The position numbers and the translations under genes are program-made. Shown here in pieces: positions 52,734-62,629 of a stretch of DNA of 64,000 nt. The notes beneath the pieces were generated by a model. The model saw only the letters and a list, made by a program, of their open reading frames with translations, made no database searches and was not told the DNA's origin. Source of the stretch: Agrococcus baldri (GTDB lineage: Bacteria; Actinomycetota; Actinomycetes; Actinomycetales; Microbacteriaceae); the NCBI GenBank assembly GCA_900114805.1, contig FOZN01000001.1, positions 1-64,000 on the forward strand, given 5' to 3'. The stretch's first letter is position 1, and each line of letters begins with the position of its first letter.

Positions 52734-53809
52734 GCGAGCACCTGCCAGCCGAGCTGCTCGAGCGCCTCGTGCAGCCGCTGCACGGCCTCCGGCAGCACCG
52801 TGATCTCCACCACGCCGAACTGTGCGCCCTCGGCGTGCTCGATGCGCACGTCCTCGAGGTTCACGTCGGCATCGCCGATGTCGGCCAGCAGCCGCGCCAG
52901 CTGCCCCGGCCGGTCGTCGATGCGCACCTGCACGAGCGTGAAGCGCGTGTGCGTGCCGTGCTTGCCCGGCAGGCGCGCGACGCCGTCGTTGCCGGCACGC
53001 AGCGCATCCGCCATCGTCTTCCGGCTGCCGGATGCCTCCGGGTCGTCGAGCGCGCCGACGAGCGTCGCGAGGTCGGCCTGCAGGGCGCGCAGCTGCTCGA
53101 CGATCGCGGGCGCGTTGGCGCCCAGGATCTGGATCCACAGCGCCGGATCGCTCGCGGCCACGCGGGTGACGTCGCGCACGCCGCCGCCAGCCAGTCGCAG
53201 CGCCTCATCCGGCGCGTCGGCGAGCCGGGCGGCCATCAGCGAGGAGACCAGCTGCGGCACGTGGCTGACGATCGCGACCGCGCGGTCGTGCTCGTCGGGG
53301 GTCGACTCGATCGGCACGGCGCCGAGGTCGAGGATGAGGTCGTCGACGAGGCTGCCGCGCTCGTACGAGATGCCGTCGTGGCCGGCGATCACCCAGGGGC
53401 GGCCGACGAACAGGTCGCCGGTGCCGGCGATCGCACCGCTCTTCTCCCGGCCCGCCATCGGGTGGGTGCCGAGGTAGCGGCTGACATCGGCGCCGAGCTC
53501 GCGCAGCTGGGCGAGCGGCACGGCCTTGACCGATGCGACGTCGGTGACCACCGCATCCGGGAACGCCTCGAGCTCGGCCGCCACGACCTGCGCCGTGACA
53601 TCCGGCGGCACGGCGACCACGATCAGCTCGGGCGCATCGCCCGGCTCGGCGACGCGGCCGGCGCCGAAGTCGGCGGCGAGCCGCATCGCGGTCGGCGAGG
53701 CGTCGCTCAGCTGCACCTCGACGCCGCGGGCGGCGAGGCCGAGGCCGATGGAGGTGCCGAGCAGCCCGGTGCCGACGATGCGCACGGGGCCGCGCAGTCG
53801 GTGGGTCAC
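52730..53809 (-). CDS. tyrA: Prephenate dehydrogenase
   Basis: 359 residues. N-terminal NAD-binding VRIVGTGLLGTSIGLGLAAR (about 8-27), GTHPMAGREKSGA (about 135-147) with the catalytic His, and an ACT-like regulatory domain at the C-terminus (FTLVQVRIDDRPGQLARLL). Makes 4-hydroxyphenylpyruvate for tyrosine; the ACT domain likely mediates feedback. The start is a GTG near 53809. Confidence 0.93.
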   Translation of the reverse strand: MTHRLRGPVRIVGTGLLGTSIGLGLAARGVEVQLSDASPTAMRLAADFGAGRVAEPGDAPELIVVAVPPDVTAQVVAAELEAFPDAVVTDVASVKAVPLAQLRELGADVSRYLGTHPMAGREKSGAIAGTGDLFVGRPWVIAGHDGISYERGSLVDDLILDLGAVPIESTPDEHDRAVAIVSHVPQLVSSLMAARLADAPDEALRLAGGGVRDVTRVAASDPALWIQILGANAPAIVEQLRALQADLATLVGALDDPEASGSRKTMADALRAGNDGVARLPGKHGTHTRFTLVQVRIDDRPGQLARLLADIGDADVNLEDVRIEHAEGAQFGVVEITVLPEAVQRLHEALEQLGWQVLA

Positions 53810-53849
53810 GGGTGGCTCCTGGGTCGGGGGCTGGGTCGGCTGCTGCTGC

Positions 53850-54617
53850 CTAGGGCGCCGACCTCGAGAGTGTGAGGATCGCGCCGCGCTCTATCGTACT
53901 GAGTTCGCGCACCCGCCCCGCGCGGAGGGTGCCGAGGTTGAGCGGGCCGAACGAGCGCCGCACGAGCTCGACCACCGGGTGCCCGACGTGGTCGAGCATG
54001 CGCCGCACGATGCGGTTGCGCCCGGAGTGCAGCGTCAGCTCGACCATCGAATGGCCCATCGACGGGCTGCCGATGAGCCGCGCGGCGTCGGCCTGGATGC
54101 TGCCGTCGTCGAGCTCGAAGCCGTCGAGCAGGCGGCGGATGACGCGCTGGTCGACCGCACCGCGCACCTTCGCCACGTAGGTCTTCTGCACCCCGAAGGA
54201 CGGGTGCGCGAGCACGTGGGCGAGGTCGCCGTCGTTGGTGAGGATCAGCAGGCCGGACGTGTCGGCGTCCAGCCGGCCGACGTTGTAGACCCGCTCGGGG
54301 ATGTCGCTGACGAACTCGCGCAGGTCGGGCCGGCCGCGCTCATCGCTCATGGTCGAGACGACGCCGGTGGGCTTGTTGAGCATGAGGTAGCGCTTGGTGG
54401 TGTCGAGCTGCACGGCGGTGCCGTCGACGGTGACCATGGCGTCGGGGCGGATGCGGGTGCCCAGCTCGGTCACGACGGCGCCGTCGACCGTGATGCGGCC
54501 TGCGACGATCATGTCCTCGACGACGCGGCGGCTGGCGACGCCGGCGGCGGCGAGCACCTTCTGCAGGCGCTCCCCCTCGGTGCTCGCCTGATTCGCGCCG
54601 GTGCTGGGATCGGTCAT
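53850..54617 (-). CDS. rluB: Pseudouridine synthase RluB/RsuA family
   Basis: 255 residues. S4 RNA-binding domain (RLQKVLAAAGVASRRVVEDM, about 17-36), followed by the synthase domain: YLMLNKPTGVVST (about 77-89) and catalytic Asp in GRLDADTSGLLILTNDG. C-terminal GRNRIVRRMLDHVGHPV. Modifies a uridine of 23S rRNA (RluB-type, about U2605). Start overlaps the scpB stop by 4 bp. Confidence 0.93.
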   Translation of the reverse strand: MTDPSTGANQASTEGERLQKVLAAAGVASRRVVEDMIVAGRITVDGAVVTELGTRIRPDAMVTVDGTAVQLDTTKRYLMLNKPTGVVSTMSDERGRPDLREFVSDIPERVYNVGRLDADTSGLLILTNDGDLAHVLAHPSFGVQKTYVAKVRGAVDQRVIRRLLDGFELDDGSIQADAARLIGSPSMGHSMVELTLHSGRNRIVRRMLDHVGHPVVELVRRSFGPLNLGTLRAGRVRELSTIERGAILTLSRSAP

Positions 54618-55333
54618 GCGAATGCGTCCTCTTCCCCATCGGGCAGCAGCGGCGAGATGGGCGGCAGCTCGTCGAGCGAGTTCAGGCCCAGCTGGCTCAG
54701 CAGCAGCTCGGTGGTCTCGTAGTTGATGGCGCCGGTCTCGCTGTCGGCGAAGGCCTCCCGGATGAGCCCCCGGCCCAGCAGCGTGCGCACCACCGAGTCG
54801 ACGTTGACGGCGCGGATGGCCGCGACGGCGCCGCGCGTGATCGGCTGCTTGTAGGCGATGACGGCGAGCGTCTCGAGGGCGGCCTGCGAGAGCTTGGTGG
54901 GGGTCTGCGTGAGCACGAAGTCTGCGGCGTCGACGTCGTAGGCCTCGCGCACGTAGATGCGCCAGCCGCCGCCAACCTCGCGCAGCTCGAAGCCGCGCTC
55001 TGGCCCCTCGCCCGCGCCGTCGTAGTCGGCCCGCAGCGACTGGATGGCCGCCTTGACCGCCGGTACGGGGGCGCGCAGCGCGGTGGCGAGGTGCACGGCG
55101 CCCTGCGGCTCGTCGGCGACGATCAGGATCGCCTCGATGCGGCGCTCCAGTGGCAGGTGGGAGCGATCCACCACCGCCGCCTCGTCGGGCTGCGCCTCAC
55201 CCCGCGTCGCGGCAGTCTCCTCGAACGTCGCATCGCCCGCCTCGTCGGCCACCGGCTGCGCGCCCGCGTCGACCGACGCATCCGTCGTCACCGTGTCTGT
55301 CTCGGGCGCAGCGTCGGTCTCAGGCATGGTCAT
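54614..55333 (-). CDS. scpB: Segregation and condensation protein B
   Basis: 239 residues from the ATG at 55333 (a second ATG two codons on). An acidic Thr/Asp/Glu-rich N-terminal extension of about 65 residues precedes two winged-helix domains: LERRIEAILIVADEPQGA (about 70-87), and KLSQAALETLAVIAYKQPIT (about 147-166) with RGLIREAFAD. ScpB dimers bind ScpA and SMC for chromosome compaction. It overlaps rluB by 4 bp and scpA by 14 bp. Confidence 0.93.
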   Translation of the reverse strand: MTMPETDAAPETDTVTTDASVDAGAQPVADEAGDATFEETAATRGEAQPDEAAVVDRSHLPLERRIEAILIVADEPQGAVHLATALRAPVPAVKAAIQSLRADYDGAGEGPERGFELREVGGGWRIYVREAYDVDAADFVLTQTPTKLSQAALETLAVIAYKQPITRGAVAAIRAVNVDSVVRTLLGRGLIREAFADSETGAINYETTELLLSQLGLNSLDELPPISPLLPDGEEDAFA

Positions 55334-56237
55334 AGTCTGCCCCCAGCGCGACGAGGTCCTCGTCGCGGAAGTCGTGGCCGGTCCAGCTGATCGAGAGCTC
55401 GCCGAGCGGCTCCAGCTGCTCGAAGGTGATCGCGGCGTGCCGGTAGAGCTCGAGCACCGCGAGGAAGCGGGCGACGATGACACCGCGCGTGGCCTCCCCG
55501 GCGATCAGCTCGCGGAAGGTCGTGGTGCCCTTCTGCCGCAGCGTCGAGACGATGTGCGCCGCCTGCTCGCGGATGGACACGAGCGGCGCGTGCAGGTGCG
55601 TCAGCCCGACCGTCGGGATCTCCTTCGGCGTCATCGCCAGCAGCGCGAGCGCCGCGAAGTCGTCGGGCGAGAGGGTCCACTTGAGCTCGGGCGTGCGCTG
55701 CCGGAAGCGCTCCTCGAGCCGCACCGAGCGCGCGTGGCGGGTCGATTCGGCACTGATCCGCTCGGCCATCCAGAGCGCCGCCTGCTTGAACGCCCGGTAC
55801 TGCAGCAGCCGTGCGAAGAGCAGGTCGCGGGCCTCGAGCAGCGCGACGTCCTCGCTGTCGACCACGTCGCCGGCGGGCAGCAGCGAGGCGATCTTCAGAT
55901 CGAGCAGCGTCGCGGCGACCACGATGAACTCGCTCGCCTGCTCGAGCTCCTCGAAGGTGTCGAGCGTGCGCACGTAGGCGATGAAGTCGTTCGTGACGCG
56001 GCTCAGCGCGATCTCGGTGACGTCCATCGACCGGTTGCCGATCAGCGTCAGCAGCAGGTCGAAGGGCCCGTCGAAGTTGTCGAGCGCGAGGCGGAAGCCG
56101 CCGGGCTCCGTCTGCTCGGCTGCAGGCGCCTCGACGTCAGGCGCTTCGATGCCGGGGCCCTCAGCTGCCTCGGCCGCAGGCGTCGCGACAGCCGGCGCCG
56201 CGGTGTCAGGCGCCCCGCCCTCAGGCGATGGCGCCAC
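55320..56237 (-). CDS. scpA: Segregation and condensation protein A
   Basis: 305 residues. After a 45-residue Ala/Pro/Glu extension comes the kleisin core: LALDNFDGPFDLLLTLI (about 50-66), DVTEIALSRVTNDFIAYV, LEQASEFIVVAATLLDLKIA, and a C-terminal winged helix (VIVARFLAVLELYRHAAI). It bridges SMC heads. GTG at 56237 overlaps the parA stop by 17 bp. Confidence 0.93.
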   Translation of the reverse strand: MAPSPEGGAPDTAAPAVATPAAEAAEGPGIEAPDVEAPAAEQTEPGGFRLALDNFDGPFDLLLTLIGNRSMDVTEIALSRVTNDFIAYVRTLDTFEELEQASEFIVVAATLLDLKIASLLPAGDVVDSEDVALLEARDLLFARLLQYRAFKQAALWMAERISAESTRHARSVRLEERFRQRTPELKWTLSPDDFAALALLAMTPKEIPTVGLTHLHAPLVSIREQAAHIVSTLRQKGTTTFRELIAGEATRGVIVARFLAVLELYRHAAITFEQLEPLGELSISWTGHDFRDEDLVALGADYDHA

Positions 56238-57099
56238 GGGCGATCAGCTCGCGCGCGAGCTGGCGGTGGATCTCGGCAGCCGCGTGCTCGGGGGCGAACT
56301 GCGTCACAGGCACCCCGGCGACGGATGCGTCGGGGAACTTCACCGTGCGGCGCACGACGGTCTCGAGCACGGTGTCGCCGAAGGCCTGCACCACGCGGTC
56401 CATGACCTCGCGCGCGTGCAGCGTGCGAGAGTCGAACATGGTCACGAGGATGCCGTCGAGCTCGAGCGCCGGGTTCAGGCGGTCCTGCACCTTCTCGATG
56501 GTCTCCTTCAGCAGCGCGACGCCGCGCAGGGCGAAGAATTCGCTCTCGAGCGGGATGAGCACGCCGTGCGCCGCGGTGAGCGCGTTGACGGTGAGGAGGC
56601 CGAGCGAGGGCTGGCAGTCGATCAGGATCAGGTCGTAGTCGTCGACGACGCGGCGCAGCACGCGGTGCAGGATCTGCTCGCGTGCGACCTCGTTCACGAG
56701 GTGCACCTCGGCGGCCGAGAGGTCGATGTTCGCCGGGATCACGTCGAGGCCCTCGACGCTCGTCTGCTGGATCGCGTCCTTCGGGTCGAGCTTCGGGTTG
56801 AGCAGCAGGTCGTAGATCGTCGTCGAGTCGTGGTTGTCGACGCCGAGGCCTGCGCTCAGCGCGCCCTGCGGGTCGAAGTCGACGGCCAGCACGCGGCGGC
56901 CGTACTCGGCGACCGACGCGCCCAGGTTGATCGAGGTGGTGGTCTTGCCGACGCCGCCCTTCTGGTTGCACATCGTGATGATGCGCGCCGGCCCGTGGCT
57001 GGTCAGCGGCTCGGGCACGGGGAACTCGCGCACGGGACGCCCGGTGGGCCCGAGCGTGGGCGTCTCCATGCCGGCCAGGGTCTCGGTGCTGTTGCTCAC
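56221..57099 (-). CDS. ParA-family chromosome partitioning ATPase
   Basis: 292 residues from GTG 57099; ATG at 57069 is another option. Deviant Walker A NQKGGVGKTTTSINLGASV (about 46-64), DFDPQGALSAGLG, LILIDCQPSLGLLTVNAL, and EFFALRGVALLKETIEKV. It is upstream of scpAB, not beside a parB gene, so it is the ScpAB-associated ParA (Soj-like) rather than the oriC-proximal one. It likely positions nucleoid complexes. A perfect 17-bp inverted repeat lies in its upstream gap. Confidence 0.9.
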   Translation of the reverse strand: MSNSTETLAGMETPTLGPTGRPVREFPVPEPLTSHGPARIITMCNQKGGVGKTTTSINLGASVAEYGRRVLAVDFDPQGALSAGLGVDNHDSTTIYDLLLNPKLDPKDAIQQTSVEGLDVIPANIDLSAAEVHLVNEVAREQILHRVLRRVVDDYDLILIDCQPSLGLLTVNALTAAHGVLIPLESEFFALRGVALLKETIEKVQDRLNPALELDGILVTMFDSRTLHAREVMDRVVQAFGDTVLETVVRRTVKFPDASVAGVPVTQFAPEHAAAEIHRQLARELIARGAIA

Positions 57100-57184
57100 G
57101 CCTTCGAGTGTAGGAACCCCCGCCGTCTTCCCCCGGTAGCCCGACGCGGCGTGTATCTCAACCTCTACCTGAACCTCTGCGGCG

Positions 57185-57254
57185 GATCTCAACGTGCGAG
57201 GCGGCCATTCGATCGCTGAGCAAGGGTCGAGCGACCACCTCGCACGTTGAGATC
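57185..57254. repeat. Perfect 17-bp inverted repeat with nested stem
   Basis: GATCTCAACGTGCGAGG (57185-57201) and CCTCGCACGTTGAGATC (57238-57254) are exact inverted copies 36 bp apart. Inside, TCGCT and AGCGA (about 57213-57217 and 57229-57233) form a second stem. It lies between divergent parA and the GNAT gene. It looks like a REP-type element; it does not match the parS consensus. Confidence 0.8.
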
Positions 57255-57260
57255 GCGCTC

Positions 57261-57266
57261 TAGGGT
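57261..57266 (+). promoter_or_regulatory. -10 box (TAGGGT) of the GNAT gene, leaderless
   Basis: TAGGGT ends 6 nt before the ATG at 57273, and begins 7 bp after the inverted repeat. Confidence 0.5.
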
Positions 57267-57272
57267 GGCGGA

Positions 57273-57755
57273 ATGGTGGATGCGGCGGCAGTGACGGTGC
57301 GCGAAGCACGCGACGACGAGCTCGAGGCGCTCGCAGCGCTGCGCTGGCGATGGGTGCGCGAGTCGACGGATGAGGCGCTGCCTGACCTCGGCGCCTACGT
57401 CGTAGAGGTCGCCGGCTGGGCGCGGCAGCACCGCGGCTCGCACGTGCCGTTCGCCGCCGTCGAGGCAGGCGAGGTCGTCGGCATGGCGTGGCTGGCGATC
57501 CAGGCCCGCGTGCCGTCGCCGCGCGCGCTCGAGCGCCGCTCGGGCGATCTGCAGAGCTGCTACGTGGTGCCGGATGCGCGTGGGCGCGGCATCGGCACGA
57601 TGCTGGCGGATGCGGTCCTCGCGTCCGCGCGCGAGCGCGGCCTCGAGCACGTCACGGTGCACGCGAGCCCGCGATCGATCCCGGTCTACGAGCGTGCTGG
57701 CTTTCGCAGCAACCCGCGAGCGCTCTGGGCAGAGGGCGCAATCGGAGAGCGCTGA
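57273..57755 (+). CDS. GNAT family N-acetyltransferase
   Basis: 160 residues, one GNAT domain. N-terminal VREARDDELEALAALRWRWV; acetyl-CoA pyrophosphate loop DARGRGIGTMLADAVL (about 100-115); and the terminal VHASPRSIPVYERAGFRSNP. Acetylates an unknown small molecule or protein. It is the only plus-strand gene in the right 13 kb. Its end is convergent with acdS, 7 bp away. Confidence 0.9.
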   Translation: MVDAAAVTVREARDDELEALAALRWRWVRESTDEALPDLGAYVVEVAGWARQHRGSHVPFAAVEAGEVVGMAWLAIQARVPSPRALERRSGDLQSCYVVPDARGRGIGTMLADAVLASARERGLEHVTVHASPRSIPVYERAGFRSNPRALWAEGAIGER

Positions 57756-57762
57756 CGCACCG

Positions 57763-58788
57763 TCAGCTCCAGGGGAAGATGCCCGAGTAGGCGTTCAGTG
57801 CCGGCTGCCCGCCCAGGTGCGCGTAGAGCACCGTCGAGTCCTGCGCGATCTCGCCCGAGCGCACCAGGTCGATGAGTCCCGCCATCGACTTGCCCTCGTA
57901 GACCGGGTCGATGATCATCGCCTCGGTCCTGCCCGAGAGCAGGATCGCATCCACCGTCGACTCGACGGGGATGCCGTACTTGTCGCCCGCCCAGCCCTCG
58001 AGCACGGCGATCTCGTCATCGCGCAGCTCGCGCTCGAGGCCGATCAGCTGCGCCGTGCTGCGGGCGATGCGCGCCACCTGGTCGCGCGTCTTGTCGATGG
58101 TGGCGGATGCGTCGATGCCGAGCACGCGGCGCGGTCGCCCGCCTGCGTCCTCCAGGGCGGCGAACCCGGCGATCATGCCGGCGTGGGTCGAGCCGGTCAC
58201 GGTGCAGACGACGATCGTGTCGAAGAAGACGCCCAGCTCGCGCTCCTGCTCGGCCACCTCGTAGGCCCAGTTGGCGAAGCCGAGCCCGCCGAGCGGGTGC
58301 TCGCTCGCGCCGGCGGGGATGCCGTAGGGCGTGCCGCCGGCGGCCTCGACCTCCGCGAGCGCCTCCTCCCACGAGGAGCGGATGCCGATGTCGAAGCCGG
58401 CGTCGTCGAGCCGGCTGTCGGCGCCCATGATGCGCGAGAGCAGCAGGTTGCCGGCCTTGTCGTTGACCGGGTCGTCCCAGTCGACCCACTTCTCCTGCAC
58501 CAGGCGCGCCTTGAGGCCGAGCTTCGCGGCGACCGCGGCCACCTGGCGGGTGTGGTTCGACTGGTAGCCGCCGATCGACACGAGCGTGTCGGCGCCGGAG
58601 GCGAGCACGTCGGGCACGATGTACTCGAGCTTGCGGGTCTTGTTGCCGCCGAAGGCGAGGCCTGAGCTCACGTCCTCACGCTTGGCCCAGATCGCCGCCC
58701 CGCCGAGGTGCTTCGACAGATTGTCGAGCGGATGCACGGGGCTCGGACCGAAGGTCAGCGGGTATCGGTCGAAAGCGGCGATGCTCAT
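57763..58788 (-). CDS. acdS: 1-aminocyclopropane-1-carboxylate deaminase
   Basis: 341 residues, fold-type II PLP enzyme. PLP-Lys50 in [12 protein letters not shown], Ser77 in [13 protein letters not shown], and the pair Tyr-Glu in [13 protein letters not shown] (about 293-294), with Leu about 321 ([13 protein letters not shown]). Tyr, Glu and Leu at these points separate true ACC deaminase from D-cysteine desulfhydrase. It cleaves the plant ethylene precursor to 2-oxobutyrate and ammonia, a plant-growth-promoting trait. TAGGGT ends 6 nt before the ATG. It sits as an insertion in the parA-to-xerD conserved block. Confidence 0.92.
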   Translation of the reverse strand: MSIAAFDRYPLTFGPSPVHPLDNLSKHLGGAAIWAKREDVSSGLAFGGNKTRKLEYIVPDVLASGADTLVSIGGYQSNHTRQVAAVAAKLGLKARLVQEKWVDWDDPVNDKAGNLLLSRIMGADSRLDDAGFDIGIRSSWEEALAEVEAAGGTPYGIPAGASEHPLGGLGFANWAYEVAEQERELGVFFDTIVVCTVTGSTHAGMIAGFAALEDAGGRPRRVLGIDASATIDKTRDQVARIARSTAQLIGLERELRDDEIAVLEGWAGDKYGIPVESTVDAILLSGRTEAMIIDPVYEGKSMAGLIDLVRSGEIAQDSTVLYAHLGGQPALNAYSGIFPWS

Positions 58789-58794
58789 GACCAG

Positions 58795-58800
58795 ACCCTA
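58795..58800 (-). promoter_or_regulatory. -10 box (TAGGGT) of acdS, leaderless
   Basis: TAGGGT on the minus strand ends 6 nt before the ATG at 58788. Confidence 0.5.
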
Positions 58801-58803
58801 GCG

Positions 58804-59187
58804 TCAGAGCGCGGCGTAGAGGTCGACGCTGTAGCCGTCGGGATCCTGCACCGTCGCGTAGCGCTGACCCCAGGCGGCGTCCCACGGCTCGCGGACGACC
58901 CGATGCCCGAGCCCCGCCAGCCGCCCGACCGTCGCGTCGACCTCCGCGGGTGAGTCGCAGCGGGCCGCGAGCGCATGGCTCTGGCCCTCCTCGCGCTCAT
59001 AGTCGGGATCGAAGGACCGGACCGTCTCCTCGGTGTCCCACATCAGCCGCATGCCGCCAACCAGGACGGCCTCGACATGCGGAGCCGCATCCGCTGCAGA
59101 CGGGATCTCGAGCCCGAGCGCGCGGTAGAAGGCGAGTGTGGCGGGCATGTCGCGCACGACCGTGCCGATGGCGTCGAAGGTGATCAT
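58804..59187 (-). CDS. VOC superfamily protein
   Basis: 127 residues, one VOC domain. ITFDAIGTVVRDMPATLAFY starts the fold; the end is RYATVQDPDGYSVDLYAAL with the conserved Asp-Pro-Asp-Gly turn and Asp/Glu strand. Only partial metal ligands are visible, so it may be a binding protein instead of an enzyme. TAGCGT ends 7 nt before the ATG at 59187. It lies between xerD and acdS. Confidence 0.83.
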   Translation of the reverse strand: MITFDAIGTVVRDMPATLAFYRALGLEIPSAADAAPHVEAVLVGGMRLMWDTEETVRSFDPDYEREEGQSHALAARCDSPAEVDATVGRLAGLGHRVVREPWDAAWGQRYATVQDPDGYSVDLYAAL

Positions 59188-59194
59188 GCGCGTC

Positions 59195-59200
59195 ACGCTA
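59195..59200 (-). promoter_or_regulatory. -10 box (TAGCGT) of the VOC gene at 59187, leaderless
   Basis: TAGCGT on the minus strand ends 7 nt before the ATG. Confidence 0.45.
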
Positions 59201-59240
59201 CGCCTGCCCGCCGACACCCGCACGGCGCCGCCGGCGGCGC

Positions 59241-60209
59241 CTACCTCGCCCGTGGGTGCGCGCTCGTGTACATGTCCCGCAGCGTGTCGGCGGTGACGTG
59301 CGTGTAGATCTGCGTGGTGGCGACGGAGGCGTGCCCCAGCAGCTCCTGCACGACCCGCACATCGGCGCCGCCCTCGAGCAGGTGCGTGGCGAACGAGTGG
59401 CGGAAGGTGTGCGGCGAGACGTTCGCGACCCCTGCCTCCTCGGCGACGCGCTGGATGATCTCCCACGCCGCCTGGCGGCTCAGCCGCCCGCCGCGAGCGC
59501 CCAGCAGCAGCGCCGGGGTGCCGCGCCCCTTCGCGGCGTACGCCGCCCTCCCCCGCACGAGCCAGGCATCCGTCGCCGCCCGCGCGTAGGAGCCGACGGG
59601 CACCAGCCGCTGCTTCGCGCCCTTGCCGGTGACGCGCAGCAGCCCGTGCTCGCCGACCGAGGCGACCTCATCGACGTCGAGCGCGATGATCTCGGAGATG
59701 CGGGCGCCGGTGGCGTAGAGCAGCTCGAGCAGGGCGCGGTCGCGCAGGCGGGCCGGGTCGACCGCCGCGCCATCGCTCGCCCTCCCCACACCGGCGTCCG
59801 CATCCGCACCAGCGTCCGCCGCAGCCTCCGCCCCGGCGACGTCGAGCAGCCGCTGCATCTGCGAGACCGAGATCGCCTTCGGCAGCCGCTGCGGCAGCTT
59901 CGGCGGGCGCTGGTCCTTCGCGACATCCTCGATCACGACCTGCTCGTCGACGAGCCAGCGGTGCAGCGCCTTCACCGCCGAGAGGTGCCGCGCCACCGAG
60001 GAGGGCGCCAGCGCGCGGTCGGCGAGCGAGCCCCGGAAGGCCGCGACGTCCTCGCCCGTGATGGCCGACGCATCCGTCACGCCCCTCGCCTCGAGCACGG
60101 CGAGGTAGCCGGCCAGGTCGCGGCGGTAGGCGGCGACCGTGTGCTTCGACAGCCCGCGCTCGATGGCGAGCTGCCGCAGCAGCCGCTCGACGGCCTGCTG
60201 GGGGGTCAC
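59241..60209 (-). CDS. xerD: Site-specific tyrosine recombinase XerD
   Basis: 322 residues. N-terminal SAM-like domain ([20 protein letters not shown], about 9-28), then a catalytic domain with R in [10 protein letters not shown] in [24 protein letters not shown] (H and R), GHASV and Tyr in TQIYTHVT. It resolves chromosome dimers at dif with XerC. An Ala/Asp/Gly-rich insert of about 20 residues separates the two domains (about 132-155). Its place between parA/scpAB and the nudix/pyrG genes matches other actinobacteria. Confidence 0.93.
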   Translation of the reverse strand: MTPQQAVERLLRQLAIERGLSKHTVAAYRRDLAGYLAVLEARGVTDASAITGEDVAAFRGSLADRALAPSSVARHLSAVKALHRWLVDEQVVIEDVAKDQRPPKLPQRLPKAISVSQMQRLLDVAGAEAAADAGADADAGVGRASDGAAVDPARLRDRALLELLYATGARISEIIALDVDEVASVGEHGLLRVTGKGAKQRLVPVGSYARAATDAWLVRGRAAYAAKGRGTPALLLGARGGRLSRQAAWEIIQRVAEEAGVANVSPHTFRHSFATHLLEGGADVRVVQELLGHASVATTQIYTHVTADTLRDMYTSAHPRAR

Positions 60210-60245
60210 GGCTGCCTCACGCCTGCATCTTGCCGCACGACCGAG

Positions 60246-60860
60246 TCATGACGAGGCGGATGCGTGCCAGTCGAAGGCCGCGTCGGCGGGCGGTGCGTCG
60301 ACGCCGCGGGCGCGCAGCTGCGTGAGCGCCAGCAGCGCGGCCAGCAGCGTCGCGTTGTGGAGCCGCAGGCGGGTCGCCGCCTCGAGCACTTCCTCGAGCG
60401 GCACCCAGCGCCGCTCCATCTCGGCCTCCTCGTGCTCGCGCGCGTGCTGCTCGGGCAGCTCGTGCACGTCGGTGGCGAGGTAGATGCGGATGATCTCGGT
60501 CGAGCCGCCGCCGGTGGTGGAGATGTCGATCAGCGTGCGCCAGGTGTCGGCGGCGAGGTCGGTCTCCTCCGCCAGCTCGCGCCGGGCACTCACGAGCGGG
60601 TCCTCCCCGGCGACGTCGAGCAGGCCCGCCGGCAGCTCCCACAGTGTGCCGCCCGCCGGGTGGCGGTACTGGTGCACGAGCATGACCTCGTCGGCGTCGT
60701 TGACCGCGACGACCGCGACGGCGCCGGGGTGGATGATGACCTCGCGCCGGATGCGGTCACCGCCCAGCTCGAACTCCTGCGCGTCCACGTCGAACACGCG
60801 CCCGTCGAACAGCCGCTCGCGCGCGAGCACCGGCCGGCGGCCGAGCGTGTCCTCGATCAC
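60246..60860 (-). CDS. NUDIX hydrolase, ADP-ribose pyrophosphatase type
   Basis: 204 residues. VVAVNDADEVMLVHQYRHP (about 50-68), then the Nudix helix ARRELAEETDLAA, preceded by LPAGLLDVAGEDPL, typical of ADP-ribose pyrophosphatases such as mycobacterial Rv1700. It hydrolyses ADP-ribose to AMP and ribose 5-phosphate. ATG at 60860, 7 bp after the pyrG stop, in the conserved pyrG-nudix-xerD order. Confidence 0.9.
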   Translation of the reverse strand: MIEDTLGRRPVLARERLFDGRVFDVDAQEFELGGDRIRREVIIHPGAVAVVAVNDADEVMLVHQYRHPAGGTLWELPAGLLDVAGEDPLVSARRELAEETDLAADTWRTLIDISTTGGGSTEIIRIYLATDVHELPEQHAREHEEAEMERRWVPLEEVLEAATRLRLHNATLLAALLALTQLRARGVDAPPADAAFDWHASASS

Positions 60861-60866
60861 CGGGTG

Positions 60867-62618
<1,752 letters not shown>

Positions 62619-62629
62619 GGGTTTCGAGC

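Noticed and set aside
57185-57254. parS centromere site
   Set aside because: The arms do not resemble the TGTTTCACGTGAAACA consensus, and the spacing is far larger.
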